Below, piece by piece: positions 33,115 to 43,400 of a stretch of DNA of 64,000 bases (the stretch's first letter is position 1; each line of letters begins with the position of its first letter). Source of the stretch: Halichoerus grypus (lineage: Eukaryota; Chordata; Mammalia; Carnivora; Phocidae); the NCBI RefSeq assembly GCF_964656455.1, contig NC_135715.1, positions 82,562,414-82,626,413 of the forward strand, written 5' to 3'. The translations under genes were made by a program, and so were the position numbers. A model generated the notes under the pieces. It searched no databases. It saw only the letters and a program-made list of their open reading frames with translations, and had not been told where the DNA came from.

Positions 33115-36100
33115 CTGTAGCTCCAAGAAGAGAAAGTATCGTCGGCCTGATGGGCTTCCCACGTCCCTCCTAAGTGAAGGAAACTTTTCCCTCCGCTCAG
33201 TGCTGTCTGAGTCCAGGATCCGATCCCTGGGAGGTCTCCCCGGACGGCAGGCCATGGGGACAGGGATCTGGGACTACGCACTGCTCCCGGCCCAACCGCA
33301 CTCTATGGAGGCTTGCTCTGCGTGGCCCGCCCGGTCCCCTCCACGGGCCCTCGCCAGGCACCCCCGGCCCTCCTCACCCCCAGCCTCTGGCTCCGGGGGC
33401 TCCAGGGCTTGCAGCTGTGACAGCAGACGCTGGGCACGGCGTTCCAGGTCCGAGCCTGGCATATGGAGGCCCATGTACGTGAGCAGCACGTTCAGGCGGG
33501 GAAATTCTGGGGGCTGGAAAAAATCCTGGGGATATTGGTCCAGCCATGTGCCCAGGATGGAGGAGATGGCCCTGGGGACAGACAGGTAGGCAGGGAGTCA
33601 GAGGACAAGGCACCCTCCCACACAGATGTCCCAGGGAACCCCTGAATGTCAGAGACCGGGCCTACTCCTTGTCCACCTGTGATCTGGAAGGACTGCCTGA
33701 CACAGGCCTGGTCACAGAGGACAGGCTGCCAAAAGCCTTTGTGAGGGGGAGCCCTTGATCAATGGTGTGGCCATTTCTGTCCTTGTTGGGGGAGTCCGGG
33801 CACACTCCTCAGTCTGTGTCCTTGCCCACTTGCCACTTGGATTCAACTGCATGCGGCCAGGGAGGGGTGGTGTCGGGCCTTGTTCATTGCCCTCACTGCA
33901 CACATCACTGCTCTGTGAATATCCAGCCAAGGAGGGAGCAAAGGGACTCTGTCTCGTGCCAGGCCTTCCCAGGACCCTCCCAATACCTCCAGCTTTACCT
34001 CCTGTGCCTAATGCTGCCTCATTCACTAGGTGCCATGAGTGGGTCTCTTTCCACTGACACTCCTCTCCCACAGGGTGGGGGACGTCTGTCCCTGAGCTCT
34101 CACTGGGTCTCCTGAGCACCTGCTGAGCACCCAGTGTCCAGGTTCCACCAGATCGCTGAGTGTGATGGCCCCACACTCCTTGTTCTGGGTCCCGGGATTG
34201 GGGTAGAGACAGGGCTGGGAGGGGGCAGGGATGGGCAATGACTCTCTCAGGGGCTGAAGCTGTCCTCCAGCCCCCTCTGCTCTCCCACAGTGCCCACAGC
34301 CCACCCACAGCTCCCCTTTTTCCCAGATTCCTAAAACAGGAGTCGCAGATGTGTGGGATGAGGGTCCAGCAGCCCCCCATCTCACAGTCCCCTCGTTGCC
34401 CTCATGGGGAGGGAATTCCCTCCCGTAGTAGCCGAAGCTCACTCACATGTTCCGCTGCTCCAGGGCTCCGCCGAGCTCATCAGAAGTAGAGAGAATGCAC
34501 CCATATCTAGAGGAGGCCAGAGGGGCACCACATGAAATGTCCTGTGGATGCCACCTCTCATCATGTCTAGTGTCACTGTCTGACTAGTCTGGAGCCCTGG
34601 GGTGCTGTCTGCTCTGTGCAGGGGTCAGTCAGCTCCTAGGGAAGCACCTGCACTGAGTGGGGCTTCCTGAATGCTTGATGAATGGAAGGGCCCCAACCAC
34701 CCCATCACAGATACCTGAGTGGGCCTGGGCCCCCTGCTCAGCCCCAGGGATCCCTGCTCTGGTTTCACCCAGGACACGGACCCCAGATGGAGTCTCAAAT
34801 CTCCCTTTCAAATGGCAAAACAGCCCAGCTGGAGACCATAGTGACAGTGAGGGATGAGGCAGAGGATTCCTCGTGAGGAGCAGGACAATGATAAATGAGC
34901 ACAACCACAGCCCCTCTAGCAGGCCTTTCTGCAGGCCCAGGCCCCCAGGTGTACTTTCCCTAAAGGACACCACTGAGTCCCTATAATAACTCTGCCCCAG
35001 TCAGAGGAGCAAACCGAGGCTCGAGGAAGTTTGGTGACGTTCCTGAGACTCACAACCAGGCGGTGGCCAGATCTCACTGGGCTGTGGAGGGGCAGGGTGC
35101 TCACGTTGTAAAGAAGAGGTCCAGCACCTCGGGGTGGTGGCAAAAGCTGTGTTCGTGCCCAGGAATGTGGAGATGTAGCTGAGGTCTCTGCCTAGGAAGG
35201 CGGGCACCAGGTGTTATTCGCATCTCCAGCAGGTCAGCCCGGTTGGTCCAGAGCACGCGGGTCTCATTCCTCTCTGTGGCTGAGCCATTTTTATCCTGAG
35301 GTGAAACGGAGGAGACATGCACTCAGCTCTGTAGCCACCAGGAGGGTTGGGGGTGGGAGCGCAGACCAAATCCCCAAGATCTCAATGACTTATGGCAACA
35401 GGTGGGACAGGAGGGCCCATGGTAGAAAAAACAATGAGGTGCCTGGGTGGTTCATTGGGTTAATCCTAAGACTCTTGGTTTTGGCTCAGTCACGATCTCA
35501 ATGTCTTGAGATCGAGCTCCTCGTAGGGCTCCGTACTTAGGGCAGAGTCTGCTTGAGGATTCTGTCTCTCCTTCTGCTTCTCCCCACTCTCCCCCTGCCT
35601 CTCTCTCAAATCAATCAATCAATCAACCAATCAGTAAGTCTTTCAGGAAAAAGAAAAAAGGTCCTTGACATCCATACAAGGAATTGAAGTAGATGATGTC
35701 GGAACACGTTTTATGTCAGGTCAGGTTGTTAGCTGAGTATGGACACCACCTCCCCGCATGAACGGCACCGATCCCGTGATCTCTGACAACATACCCCATT
35801 CTTGAGATGAGAGCACAGACACGTTTTCTTAGGCGAGAGGGCTCAGGATAGTAGGGCATGTAGGATGTTTAGTGCAGCACTGTGAGTTGGCCACAGAGGG
35901 GAGTCCCATCAAAGCCCTGCATCAGTCAAGGCCTCAGTGGCTGTGGTAACTGACTGGCCTTCTGGAATGTTGTACAATGAGGCCCCTGCTCCTGACCCTG
36001 TAGGGGCCCCAGGGATGTGGACTTTCACAACCCAAGGGCAAAGCAGGAGACACAGTACCATGAGCCCCATGTCCCTTTGGGGAAAACTCTCCCAACTCAC

Positions 36101-36570
36101 CATGATCATGTGCAAGATTGGAGAAGATGGGGAAGGACTGTCAGGCCAAAGGGGACACCTGGAGGACTAGTTAGGAAAATGCATAGCACAGTGCAAGACG
36201 ATTCTAGATGAATGGGATGAGACATGGTTTAAGGTGTCTTTTCTGATGTTCCTACAAATACGTGGACAATGACGGTGCATCTGGCCCAGGCAGGGCAGGG
36301 CCCCGAGGGCAAGTTTGGGGAGGAGATGGGGATGCAGATTCAGATGGAGCAGGACTGTGGGAGGGAGCCCAGGGCAGTAGCAGGCTGGCTTCTGGGACCT
36401 GAGGCCCTTTTGCTGCATCGGGGCCCTGGGGGGTGGGTCACCCCAGCACCTGCACTCACCCTGAGCCAGCGCTGGACTCTGTTGCCAGTGTGGGGCACCT
36501 TCCTGTCCTTCACGGAGGGAGCGTGGAGGCCCTCATCGTTCAGCTCCTGCCCCGTCTCCTGTGGGGAGCT
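32669..36570 (-). CDS. RalGDS-like gene, REM domain only, no CDC25 domain
   Basis: Complement join 36570-36460, 35295-35105, 34506-34447, 33571-33282, 33114-32669: 1,098 nt, phases consistent, open to TAA, 365 residues plus an unplaced N-terminus. It resembles human RALGDS in order: QETGQELNDEG and QRWLR (exon after the N-terminus), the REM helices with LGTWLDQYPQDFFQPPEF and MPGSDLERRAQRLLSQL, then a Pro/Ala/Glu-rich stretch like the RALGDS linker. RALGDS would continue into a CDC25 exchange domain and a Ras-binding domain; here the frame ends in FFVVFVVCMHLYNGFLYFV, a possible membrane segment. Exon 35295-35105 has two out-of-frame deletions that cancel. Without CDC25 it cannot be a Ral exchange factor. 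It may be a truncated duplicate (unprocessed pseudogene) or a REM-only protein. Introns rule out a retrocopy. The start codon is not identified; an ATG at 36598-36600 reads through the first acceptor in frame. Confidence 0.72.
33282..33571 (-). CDS. RalGDS-like exon d (end of REM)
   Basis: Acceptor tgtctgtccccag, donor gtgcgt (weaker than the gtgagt kept in the inverted fragment at 39983). It encodes AISSILGTWLDQY, FPRLNVLLTYMGLHMPGSDL and the start of the Glu/Gly-rich linker. Confidence 0.82.
34447..34506 (-). CDS. RalGDS-like exon c (REM)
   Basis: Acceptor ctggcctcctctag, donor gtgagt. It encodes YGCILSTSDELGGALEQRN, matching YGCILPYSDEDGGPQDQLKN of RALGDS. Confidence 0.8.
34975..35070 (-). 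repeat. MIR-like fragment, antisense
   Basis: 'ggagcaaaccgaggctcgagg' and the following text resemble reverse-complement MIR. It lies within an intron of the RalGDS-like gene. Confidence 0.5.
35105..35295 (-). CDS. RalGDS-like exon b (first part of REM), frame-disturbed
   Basis: Acceptor ccgtttcacctcag, donor gtgagc. The start (DKNGSATERNETRV) and end (EVLDLFF) align with RALGDS in one frame. The middle, which should read like PAFLGRDLSYISTFL, is in another frame. A two-base loss after the codons for RIT and a one-base loss before EVLDL restore the frame, so about 30 residues are replaced without a stop. Confidence 0.75.
35437..35655 (+). mobile_element. Can-SINE in an intron of the RalGDS-like gene
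   Basis: It runs from 'ggtgcctgggtggttcattgg' to a (caat)n tail and A-rich end. It is moderately diverged and antisense to the gene. Confidence 0.88.
36460..36570 (-). CDS. RalGDS-like exon a (pre-REM)
   Basis: Acceptor ctgtctctacag, donor gtgagtgc. The 37 in-frame codons begin SSPQETGQEL and end RVQRWLR. Human RALGDS has SSTQEIGEEL and GQRWLG at the same places with the same exon start. Confidence 0.8.
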
Positions 36571-37688
36571 CTGTAGAGACAGTGCCAGGCAGCCAGGCAC
36601 GAGGCCTCAGAGCCCTGTGCGGCTACCTTCGCTGGGCCTCGGACCCAGGGACTCCATTCCACACACACACCACACCACAGGATGCACAGCCCTCCACCGC
36701 GGAGAGAAACGTGACACAGCCTCAGGGCCTTGGATTCACTCTGGCACAGGTGAGAGGCCCTCAGGGATCCTCATCTCCCCCCGCCCCCCACCCACCATGA
36801 CGTCGGTGTGAACATGAAGGCACCGCCAGGGCATCCGCTGCCCTGCGACGTCCTCCAGCCCAGGGGCAGGCCCTCCCCGCACATCCCTCCTTCCCGGAAA
36901 CTCAAGAGGAGGGGATGGGGCTGCCCTGGGGTGGCTCAGGGAGGTGGCTTGGCCTGGCCCGGCCTTCTCTGTATTACCTTATGGCCCCTCCTGCCAAATG
37001 CCCTGAGGCAGCGGGGGCGAGCCTTGAGCCAATGTCTGCAGCAGGTGAAAAAGCCCTTACCCTGGGGTTTCTGGAAGCCAGAGCCCCGGGAAGTAGGCAA
37101 ACAACAAGAGAACATCTTTCACGATCGGATGTCTCCAGTCAAGTGACCCTGATACGGGACTACAGTAGAATGTGGGTGCCTGGTCACAGGGGTTCCAAGT
37201 TCTGTTGGGGTCTGTGGTCAAGGAAGTGACTTCACTGCCTGGGATCCCCTACCTGAGTCCACTCCTGGATTGACGCCCCCACCAACAGTGCTCTGGGCTG
37301 CCGGCTGCTCATCCCCGGTCCGCATGCAAGGCCACATCTGTGTCCAGTGACACCAGCGCACCCCTCACCACAGCCCGCAGGGAAGGTCTGGGTGCAGCCA
37401 GGGCCCCAGCTCGGAAACACACCCGGCTTCAGACACAACTCTCCACTCTTACCTGGTCTGACCCTGCCTAAGCCACTGTGCTTGTCAGGGACGGTCTGTG
37501 TCTGGTCTGTCCAGTGCACAGTATTCCAGCATGGACTTCCTCCAGACGTCCACGGCATATGTGGGATGATATCTATGAAACTGGAGGAGTGGTGTCTCAT
37601 GTAGGAAATACCTCCAACCACATTTTCTTCCTCTTCTCACCTTCTCTGAGTCCGCTACTGGTCAGATTCCACCCCACAGTCCCTACTG

Positions 37689-37689
<1 letters not shown>

Positions 37690-37726
<37 letters not shown>

Positions 37727-37735
37727 GTGCGTGTG
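37690..37735 (+). repeat. (GT)n microsatellite
   Basis: A GT run of about 15 pure units followed by interrupted units (gcgtgtgtgcgtgtg). Confidence 0.95.
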
Positions 37736-37964
37736 AGCATGTGGACGCTCACCATGTTGTGCACGTGTGTACACCAGGGCTCACACTCTGGAGACCCAGA
37801 AGATGGCAGCCCCTCCGACAGAGGGATGGGCAATAGCTTCCCAAGATCTTAGGCTTCCTAATTTCCAGAGCAAACCCTAAAGAAGACGGTGGAGCCTTGG
37901 CCCTTGAAGGTCAGAATCCACCCTTACCCCTAGAGTCTGCCTGTCCTGTGCTGCGAGCCATTAC

Positions 37965-38058
37965 CTCCTTTCCAATGGGTGTGATGTGGATGGGGGGGCC
38001 ACTCAGTGGGTTGCCAGGACCTGGTTCCTCCTCAGACAAGAACGTGCTGGAATGCCTC
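37965..38058 (-). CDS. Candidate upstream exon of the RalGDS-like gene
   Basis: The open 94-base segment lies between acceptor gatatcctacag and donor gtaatg. Read in the frame that would splice to exon a it gives RHSSTFLSEEEPGPGNPLSG and then PPIHITPIGKE. The phase (one base in, phase 0 out) fits exon a. I do not recognise the peptide, so it is a candidate only. Confidence 0.35.
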
Positions 38059-38118
38059 CTGTAGGATATCAATGCTCACCCTCACCCCCACACCATCTCC
38101 ATGTCTGTAGCCACTTAC

Positions 38119-38208
38119 TTCAACACGACCTTTTCCAGAGCCCCCACTGAATGGTTAGGTGCATCCAAGGCCCCAACTTTGAGGACATTCAAAGAGGTGG
38201 GTTCGTGC
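38119..38208 (-). CDS. Candidate upstream exon (unrecognised)
   Basis: Minus-strand segment between a possible acceptor (ggctggaccag) and a good donor gtaagt. It reads LNVLKVGALDAPNHSVG and then ALEKVVL, and ends with two bases that complete a Lys codon with the next candidate exon. The product is not recognised and the acceptor is uncertain. Confidence 0.3.
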
Positions 38209-38951
38209 CTGGTCCAGCCTTCTTACCAGTCTGTGATTCTGGGCAAGGCACTGACCCGGCAGGGGTCTTGCCCTTCTCCCCTCAGTGGCTCCCGCCGATC
38301 CCCACCTCCTGTGTACACATCCTTGTGTAACCCCCTCCCCTGGAGTGTGATCTGGACGTAGTGGTTCACTTCCATTCCACAGAACGTGGCAACATGACCC
38401 AAAGCCCCTTCCGAGATTCGGTTATAAAAGCTCCGTGCCCAGCCCCGTGCTGACCCTGATCCGTGTTCTCGCTCAGATCCCCACACTGGGAAACAAGCCC
38501 CTATGTGGAACCATGACACAGGCATGTGCACGTGGCCTAACACCGAGGGCCAACAACAGACAGAAGAACTCAGGCCTTCGAGATGGACTGAATCCCGCCA
38601 ACACCCCTAAGTGAGCTCGGGTTCTAAGTGAAGCAGGTCCTGCCTTGGTGTTGTCAACAGCCCCAACCTCCTGAGAGGCTCTGGTAGGAGCCCCCAGCTG
38701 AGCACTGCTGGGGTCCTGATCCCCGGAGACTGTGACCCAGTGAGTGTTTGTGGGCGAAGCCACCGAGTGTGGGGAGATGTGGTGTGACCCAGCACTAGGA
38801 GCAGGGCACTGAGACTGTCCACCTGCCCCAGGCCCTGCCCCTCCTCCTCTCCCTCTCTGCTCTCCTCCTCAGCTTCCTCCAGCCACCCTGGCCTCCTTTC
38901 TAACCTCCACTCTGGCAACATCAACTTGGGCCTCCACTCCTCTGCAGCGTG

Positions 38952-38965
38952 GTGCCCTCTGCTGG
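38952..38965 (-). promoter_or_regulatory. CTCF-like motif, reverse
   Basis: GTGCCCTCTGCTGG is the reverse complement of CCAGCAGAGGGCAC, which fits all 14 positions of the core CTCF consensus. It lies upstream of the RalGDS-like gene. Confidence 0.6.
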
Positions 38966-39309
38966 CTGCATATACTTGGATTTGTGCTGGGGTGTCTCCT
39001 TGGCCTGCCTCAGGAAATCTCAATGTCACCTCAGCACGGCCTTGTCAGACCCCTCACCTGCCGGAGCTCGGGACCCAGTTGTCGCCCCTGCTCTCTTCCT
39101 ATGGAGCAACTGCTCTTTTCATTCACGTTTTTCATTCATGTTTGTCCATCTTCCCTCTAGACCCTGAGCTCCTAGAGGGGGAACCCGGGTGGCTGAGAAG
39201 CACCTGCATCATCTGAGTGCTCGGGGCACAGCGGCTGATGAACAGGCCAGAGGATCCATCCCACCACCGACCAGCTCAACTGTTGGAGCCTAATTGATTT
39301 GGGTCCTTT

Positions 39310-39430
39310 GGAAGTCCTTTTATTTTGTTTTGTGTTTTAAGTAAACTCTGTGTTCGATGTGGGGCTCAAACTCACCACCCCGAGATCCAGCGCCATGTGT
39401 CCTACTGACTGAGGAAGCCAGGTGCCCCTT
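39310..39430 (-). mobile_element. Can-SINE fragment, inverted
   Basis: 'gatgtggggctcaaactcacc' to 'gactgaggaagccaggtgcccc' is the inverted tRNA-like head with an AT-rich left end. Confidence 0.75.
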
Positions 39431-39789
39431 TGGTCATTTTTAAAGCTACTAGGCTGATAACTATTGAAGTTAACTTGGTGATTTCAACATTTAGCAGGTA
39501 TATTTCGTTATGCTGAATTACCAAATATCTCCCCAAGTTTCGGTAGCATGTCACCATGGATTCCCCCACATGACAGCGCTGAGTGGCTGTTCAGATGGGA
39601 GATGGAGCGCCTTCCTGTGGTCATTCAGGACCCCAGGGTCCCTGCACCGTGGGCCTTCTCCCTCCCTGGGAGGTCATGTACCTCTGCAGCCGTGAGCACA
39701 AGGGGGAAGATGACAAAGATATACATACAGGAGAGTGTTCCTAGCCAGGTCTAAAAGGCTCAAAATGTCCACCTTCATGCTCAATCTTT

Positions 39790-39900
39790 TATTTTTTGGG
39801 GGGATTTTATTTATTTATGAGAGAGAAAAAAGCACAAACAGAGGGGAGGGGGCAGAAGGGAGAAGGAGAACCAGAGAGATGCTGGGGGTGAGGAGGATAG
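39790..39900 (-). mobile_element. Can-SINE tail fragment, inverted
   Basis: 'gattttatttatttatgagagag' followed by A/G-rich text is the 3' half of an inverted Can-SINE. It directly adjoins the inverted RalGDS-like fragment. Confidence 0.55.
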
Positions 39901-39905
39901 GGGGT

Positions 39906-40240
39906 GGCTTAATGGGCCTGTGGAGGGAACAGCTTGGGCCACGCAGAGCAAGCCTCCATCGACTGTGGTTGGGCCGGGAGCAGTGAGTAGTCCCAGATCC
40001 CTGTCCCCATGGCCTGCAGTCTGGGGAGACCTCCCAGTGATTGGTTCTTGGACTCAGACAACATTGAGTGGTGGAAAAAGTTTCCTTTATTTAGAAGGGA
40101 CCTGGGAAGCCCATCAGGCTGATGATACTTTCTTTTCTGGGAGCTACAGCACCAGCCCCAGAGCGAGATCCGGAACCAGCGCAAGAACTGGGCCCAGCTC
40201 CCGCTGTGGCCCCTGCTGCAGCTTCCGAGCCCGAGTGCCG
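39906..40240 (+). pseudogene. Inverted fragment of the RalGDS-like gene (exons d/e)
   Basis: The text matches the minus strand of about 33030-33345 at high identity by eye (roughly 85-90%), including the intron. The end of exon d (to 39982, then donor gtgagt), the whole 167-base intron and the start of exon e from 40150 (APERDPEPAQELGPAPA) are present. The frame meets TGA near 40250. Nothing else of the gene is here, so it is a relic of an inverted duplication. Confidence 0.88.
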
Positions 40241-40479
40241 CGGGTGGGGATGAGTGTGAGGGGCATATGGCTGAGGATACAGCAGAGGGGAGGCACCCGG
40301 CTTAAGGAGGCTACTGCAAAGTTTTATAAGCAAAGAAGTGCCAAGTTAAAACTTTTAGAAGTCTCCTACTGTGGGGGATGACCCTGGCTTAAAGGTGTTC
40401 AAGTGGGGAAGCAGGGTGGAGTCCCCGCTGTGACAGCGTGATCTCAGGATCCCGGGGGTCACAAGAAGAGCGGGTGGGG

Positions 40480-43400
40480 CCTGAATGCTTCAGAGTTCCC
40501 AGACGTCAGATCGGGAAGGCTGGCTGAAAGCCGCGAGTCTAGGTGCTGGCTTCCTGCTCTATGTAGCCCTAAACCACGAATCCCAGCACGGTTGCGGGGT
40601 GGCTTTCCTGGGAGGGGTCCAGCAAAAAGCAGAAGCATGGCAAGCCCTCCAACACCCAGGACGTACAGCGTGGGTCTGGGCCACAGGAATCCATAGAACC
40701 TGGAGTTGGAACTCGGTCTCGGGCCTGAGATAGGAACACTTCGTCACTGGCAGGTGAACACAGAGTTCTGACAGAAACCGGGGAGGTAAGACAGACTGCT
40801 TTTCTGTGAGGGCTCACTGAAGAGCTGGGGGGCAAATTTTCAGCTCCTGGGTAGGGAGCAGGGTGCAGCCATATTCATCCCACCCATTGGGGCCGCAAGC
40901 CTTCAGGGAGTAAAACAGCGCCACATCCTGGAATCCAGAGCCGCTTACACTGAGGCCTGCCTCTGCTGGGAGAGGGGCATTTGCACCAGTTGAAGTACAC
41001 CTGAGGATCAGTGCTCAGGGCCCTCCCCCTGAAGGCCAGCACAAACCATTCAGTCCTGTCATGTTTACCGATCAGAGAGGGGTGCAAAGCTTCAGCTCCC
41101 AGGGGAAACACTAGTAGCATTCTTTGTATTTTTTTTTTAACGTTTTATTTTTTTCAGGTATTTTTTCTTATTTTTCCGTCTTTTTTATTATTAGTTTGTT
41201 TGATTCCTTTCATTGTATTTTTTTTTCTTTCTTCTATTCTTTTCTGGACACAATGACGAGATGGAGAAATGCACGCCAAAATAAAGAACAGGATGTAGTA
41301 CTCACTACCAGGTATTTAATCACTATGGATATAAGTCAAATATCTGAACTAGAATTTAAAACAATGATTAGAAAGATACTAGATGGGTTAAAAAAAATCG
41401 TAGGAGACATTAGAGAATCCCTCATTGTAGAAATAAAAGAACCAAAATCTAGACAGGCCCAAATTAAAAATGCTATTACAGAGATTCAGTCCCCAACGAA
41501 GACTATTAAAAGGATGGCAAAGAGGCAGAAGAGTAAGTCACCAATATAGAAGATAAAATAATGGAAAATAAAGAAGCTAAAAAAGAGAGAAAGAAAAATA
41601 TTGGATCACAAAGGGAGATTTTGAGAACTCAGTACTTCCCTAAAGTGAAAAAATATCCAGATAATAGGGGTCCCAGAAGATGAGGAGAGGGACAGAGGGG
41701 GAGAAGGTTTATTTCAACTAATTGGAGCTGAGGACTTCCCAACTCTGGGGAAGGAAACATGTACTCAAGTCCAGGAGGCACAGAGAACCCCTCTCAAAAT
41801 CAATAAAAATGTGTCACCATCTTGACATATAATAGTCAAGCTTTCAAATTTCAGTGATAAAGAGAAAATCCTGAAAGCAGCTCAGGACAAGAGGGCCTTA
41901 ACCGACAAGGGTAGATACATAGGTCCAGCAGCACACCTGTCCACGGAGACCTGGCAGCCCAGAAAGCACTGCATGATATATTCAATGTGCTAATGGGAAA
42001 CTTACGCAGTCAAGAACACTTCATCCGGGGAGCGTGTCATTCAGAGTAGAAGGAGAGATAAAGTATTTCCAGGACAAACAAAAAGTTAAGGATTATGAAC
42101 ACTAAACCAACCCCAAAAGAAATATTTTTGGGGATCCTTTGAGTGGAGAGAGAGCCCAAAGGTAACAAAAATCCAGAAAGGAACAGAGACAATCTAGAGA
42201 AACAGCACCTTTGCAGGTAAATCAATGGCACTGAATTCATTCCTTTCAATAATTTACTCTGATGTAAATGGACTCAGTGCTCCAATCAAAAGACATAGGC
42301 TATCAGCATGGATTAAAAAACAAAACAAAACAACAACAACAAAAAAACAAGACCTATCAATATGCTGCTCACAAGTGACTCATTGTAGAGCCAAAGACAC
42401 ATCCAGATTGAAATTGAGGGCATGGAGAATCCTTTATCACACTAATGGACATGAAAAGAAAGCTGGAGGAGCCATCCTCATACATCAGAAAAAAACAGAT
42501 TTTAAACCAAAGCCTATTATAAGAGATAAAGAAAGATACTATATCATAATAAAAGGGTCTATCCAACCAAAAGATCTAACAATTATAAGTATTTATGCCC
42601 CTAAGTTGGGAGCAGCCACATATATACACCAATGAATAACAAAATTAAAGAAACTCACTGATAATAATACAAAACTAGTAGAGGTCTTTAAAACCCCACT
42701 CACAGCAAGGGACAGATCATCTAAGCAGAAGATCAACAAGGAAACAAGGGCTTTGAATGACACAGTGGACCAGTGGGACTGCACAGAGATATTCAGAGCA
42801 TTGCCTCCTAAAACAGCAGAAAACACATACTTCTGGAGTGTACATGGAACATTCCCCGGAACAGATCACATACTGGGTGAGAAATTAGGTCTCACTAGTA
42901 CAAAAAGATTGACATCATACCATGCATATTTTTAGACCACAGTGGTATGAATCTTGAAGTTAACCACAAGAAAAAATATGGAAGGACCACAAATACGTGG
43001 AGGTTAAAGAGCATCCTACTGAAGAATGAAAGGAGAACAAGGAAATTAAAGAAGAATTAAAAAAATACATGGAAGCAAATGACAGCAGGACAACTCAGAG
43101 CCTTTCAGATACAGCAAAGGCGGTCCTAAGAGGGAAGTATATAGCAATATAAGCGTTCCTCAAAAAACAAGTTATTATTCTCCAATACACGACCTAACCC
43201 AGGAATGGACCCACAACTCTATGGTCAATTAATCTTTGACAAAGGGGGAAGGAATAGCCAATAGAAAAAAGACAGTCTCTTCAACAGATGGTGTTGGGAA
43301 AATTGGACAGCCACATGCAAAAAAAAAAAAAAGAAAGAAAAAACGAACCCAGACCACTTTCTTACACCATACACAAAAATAAACTCAAAATGCATAAAAG

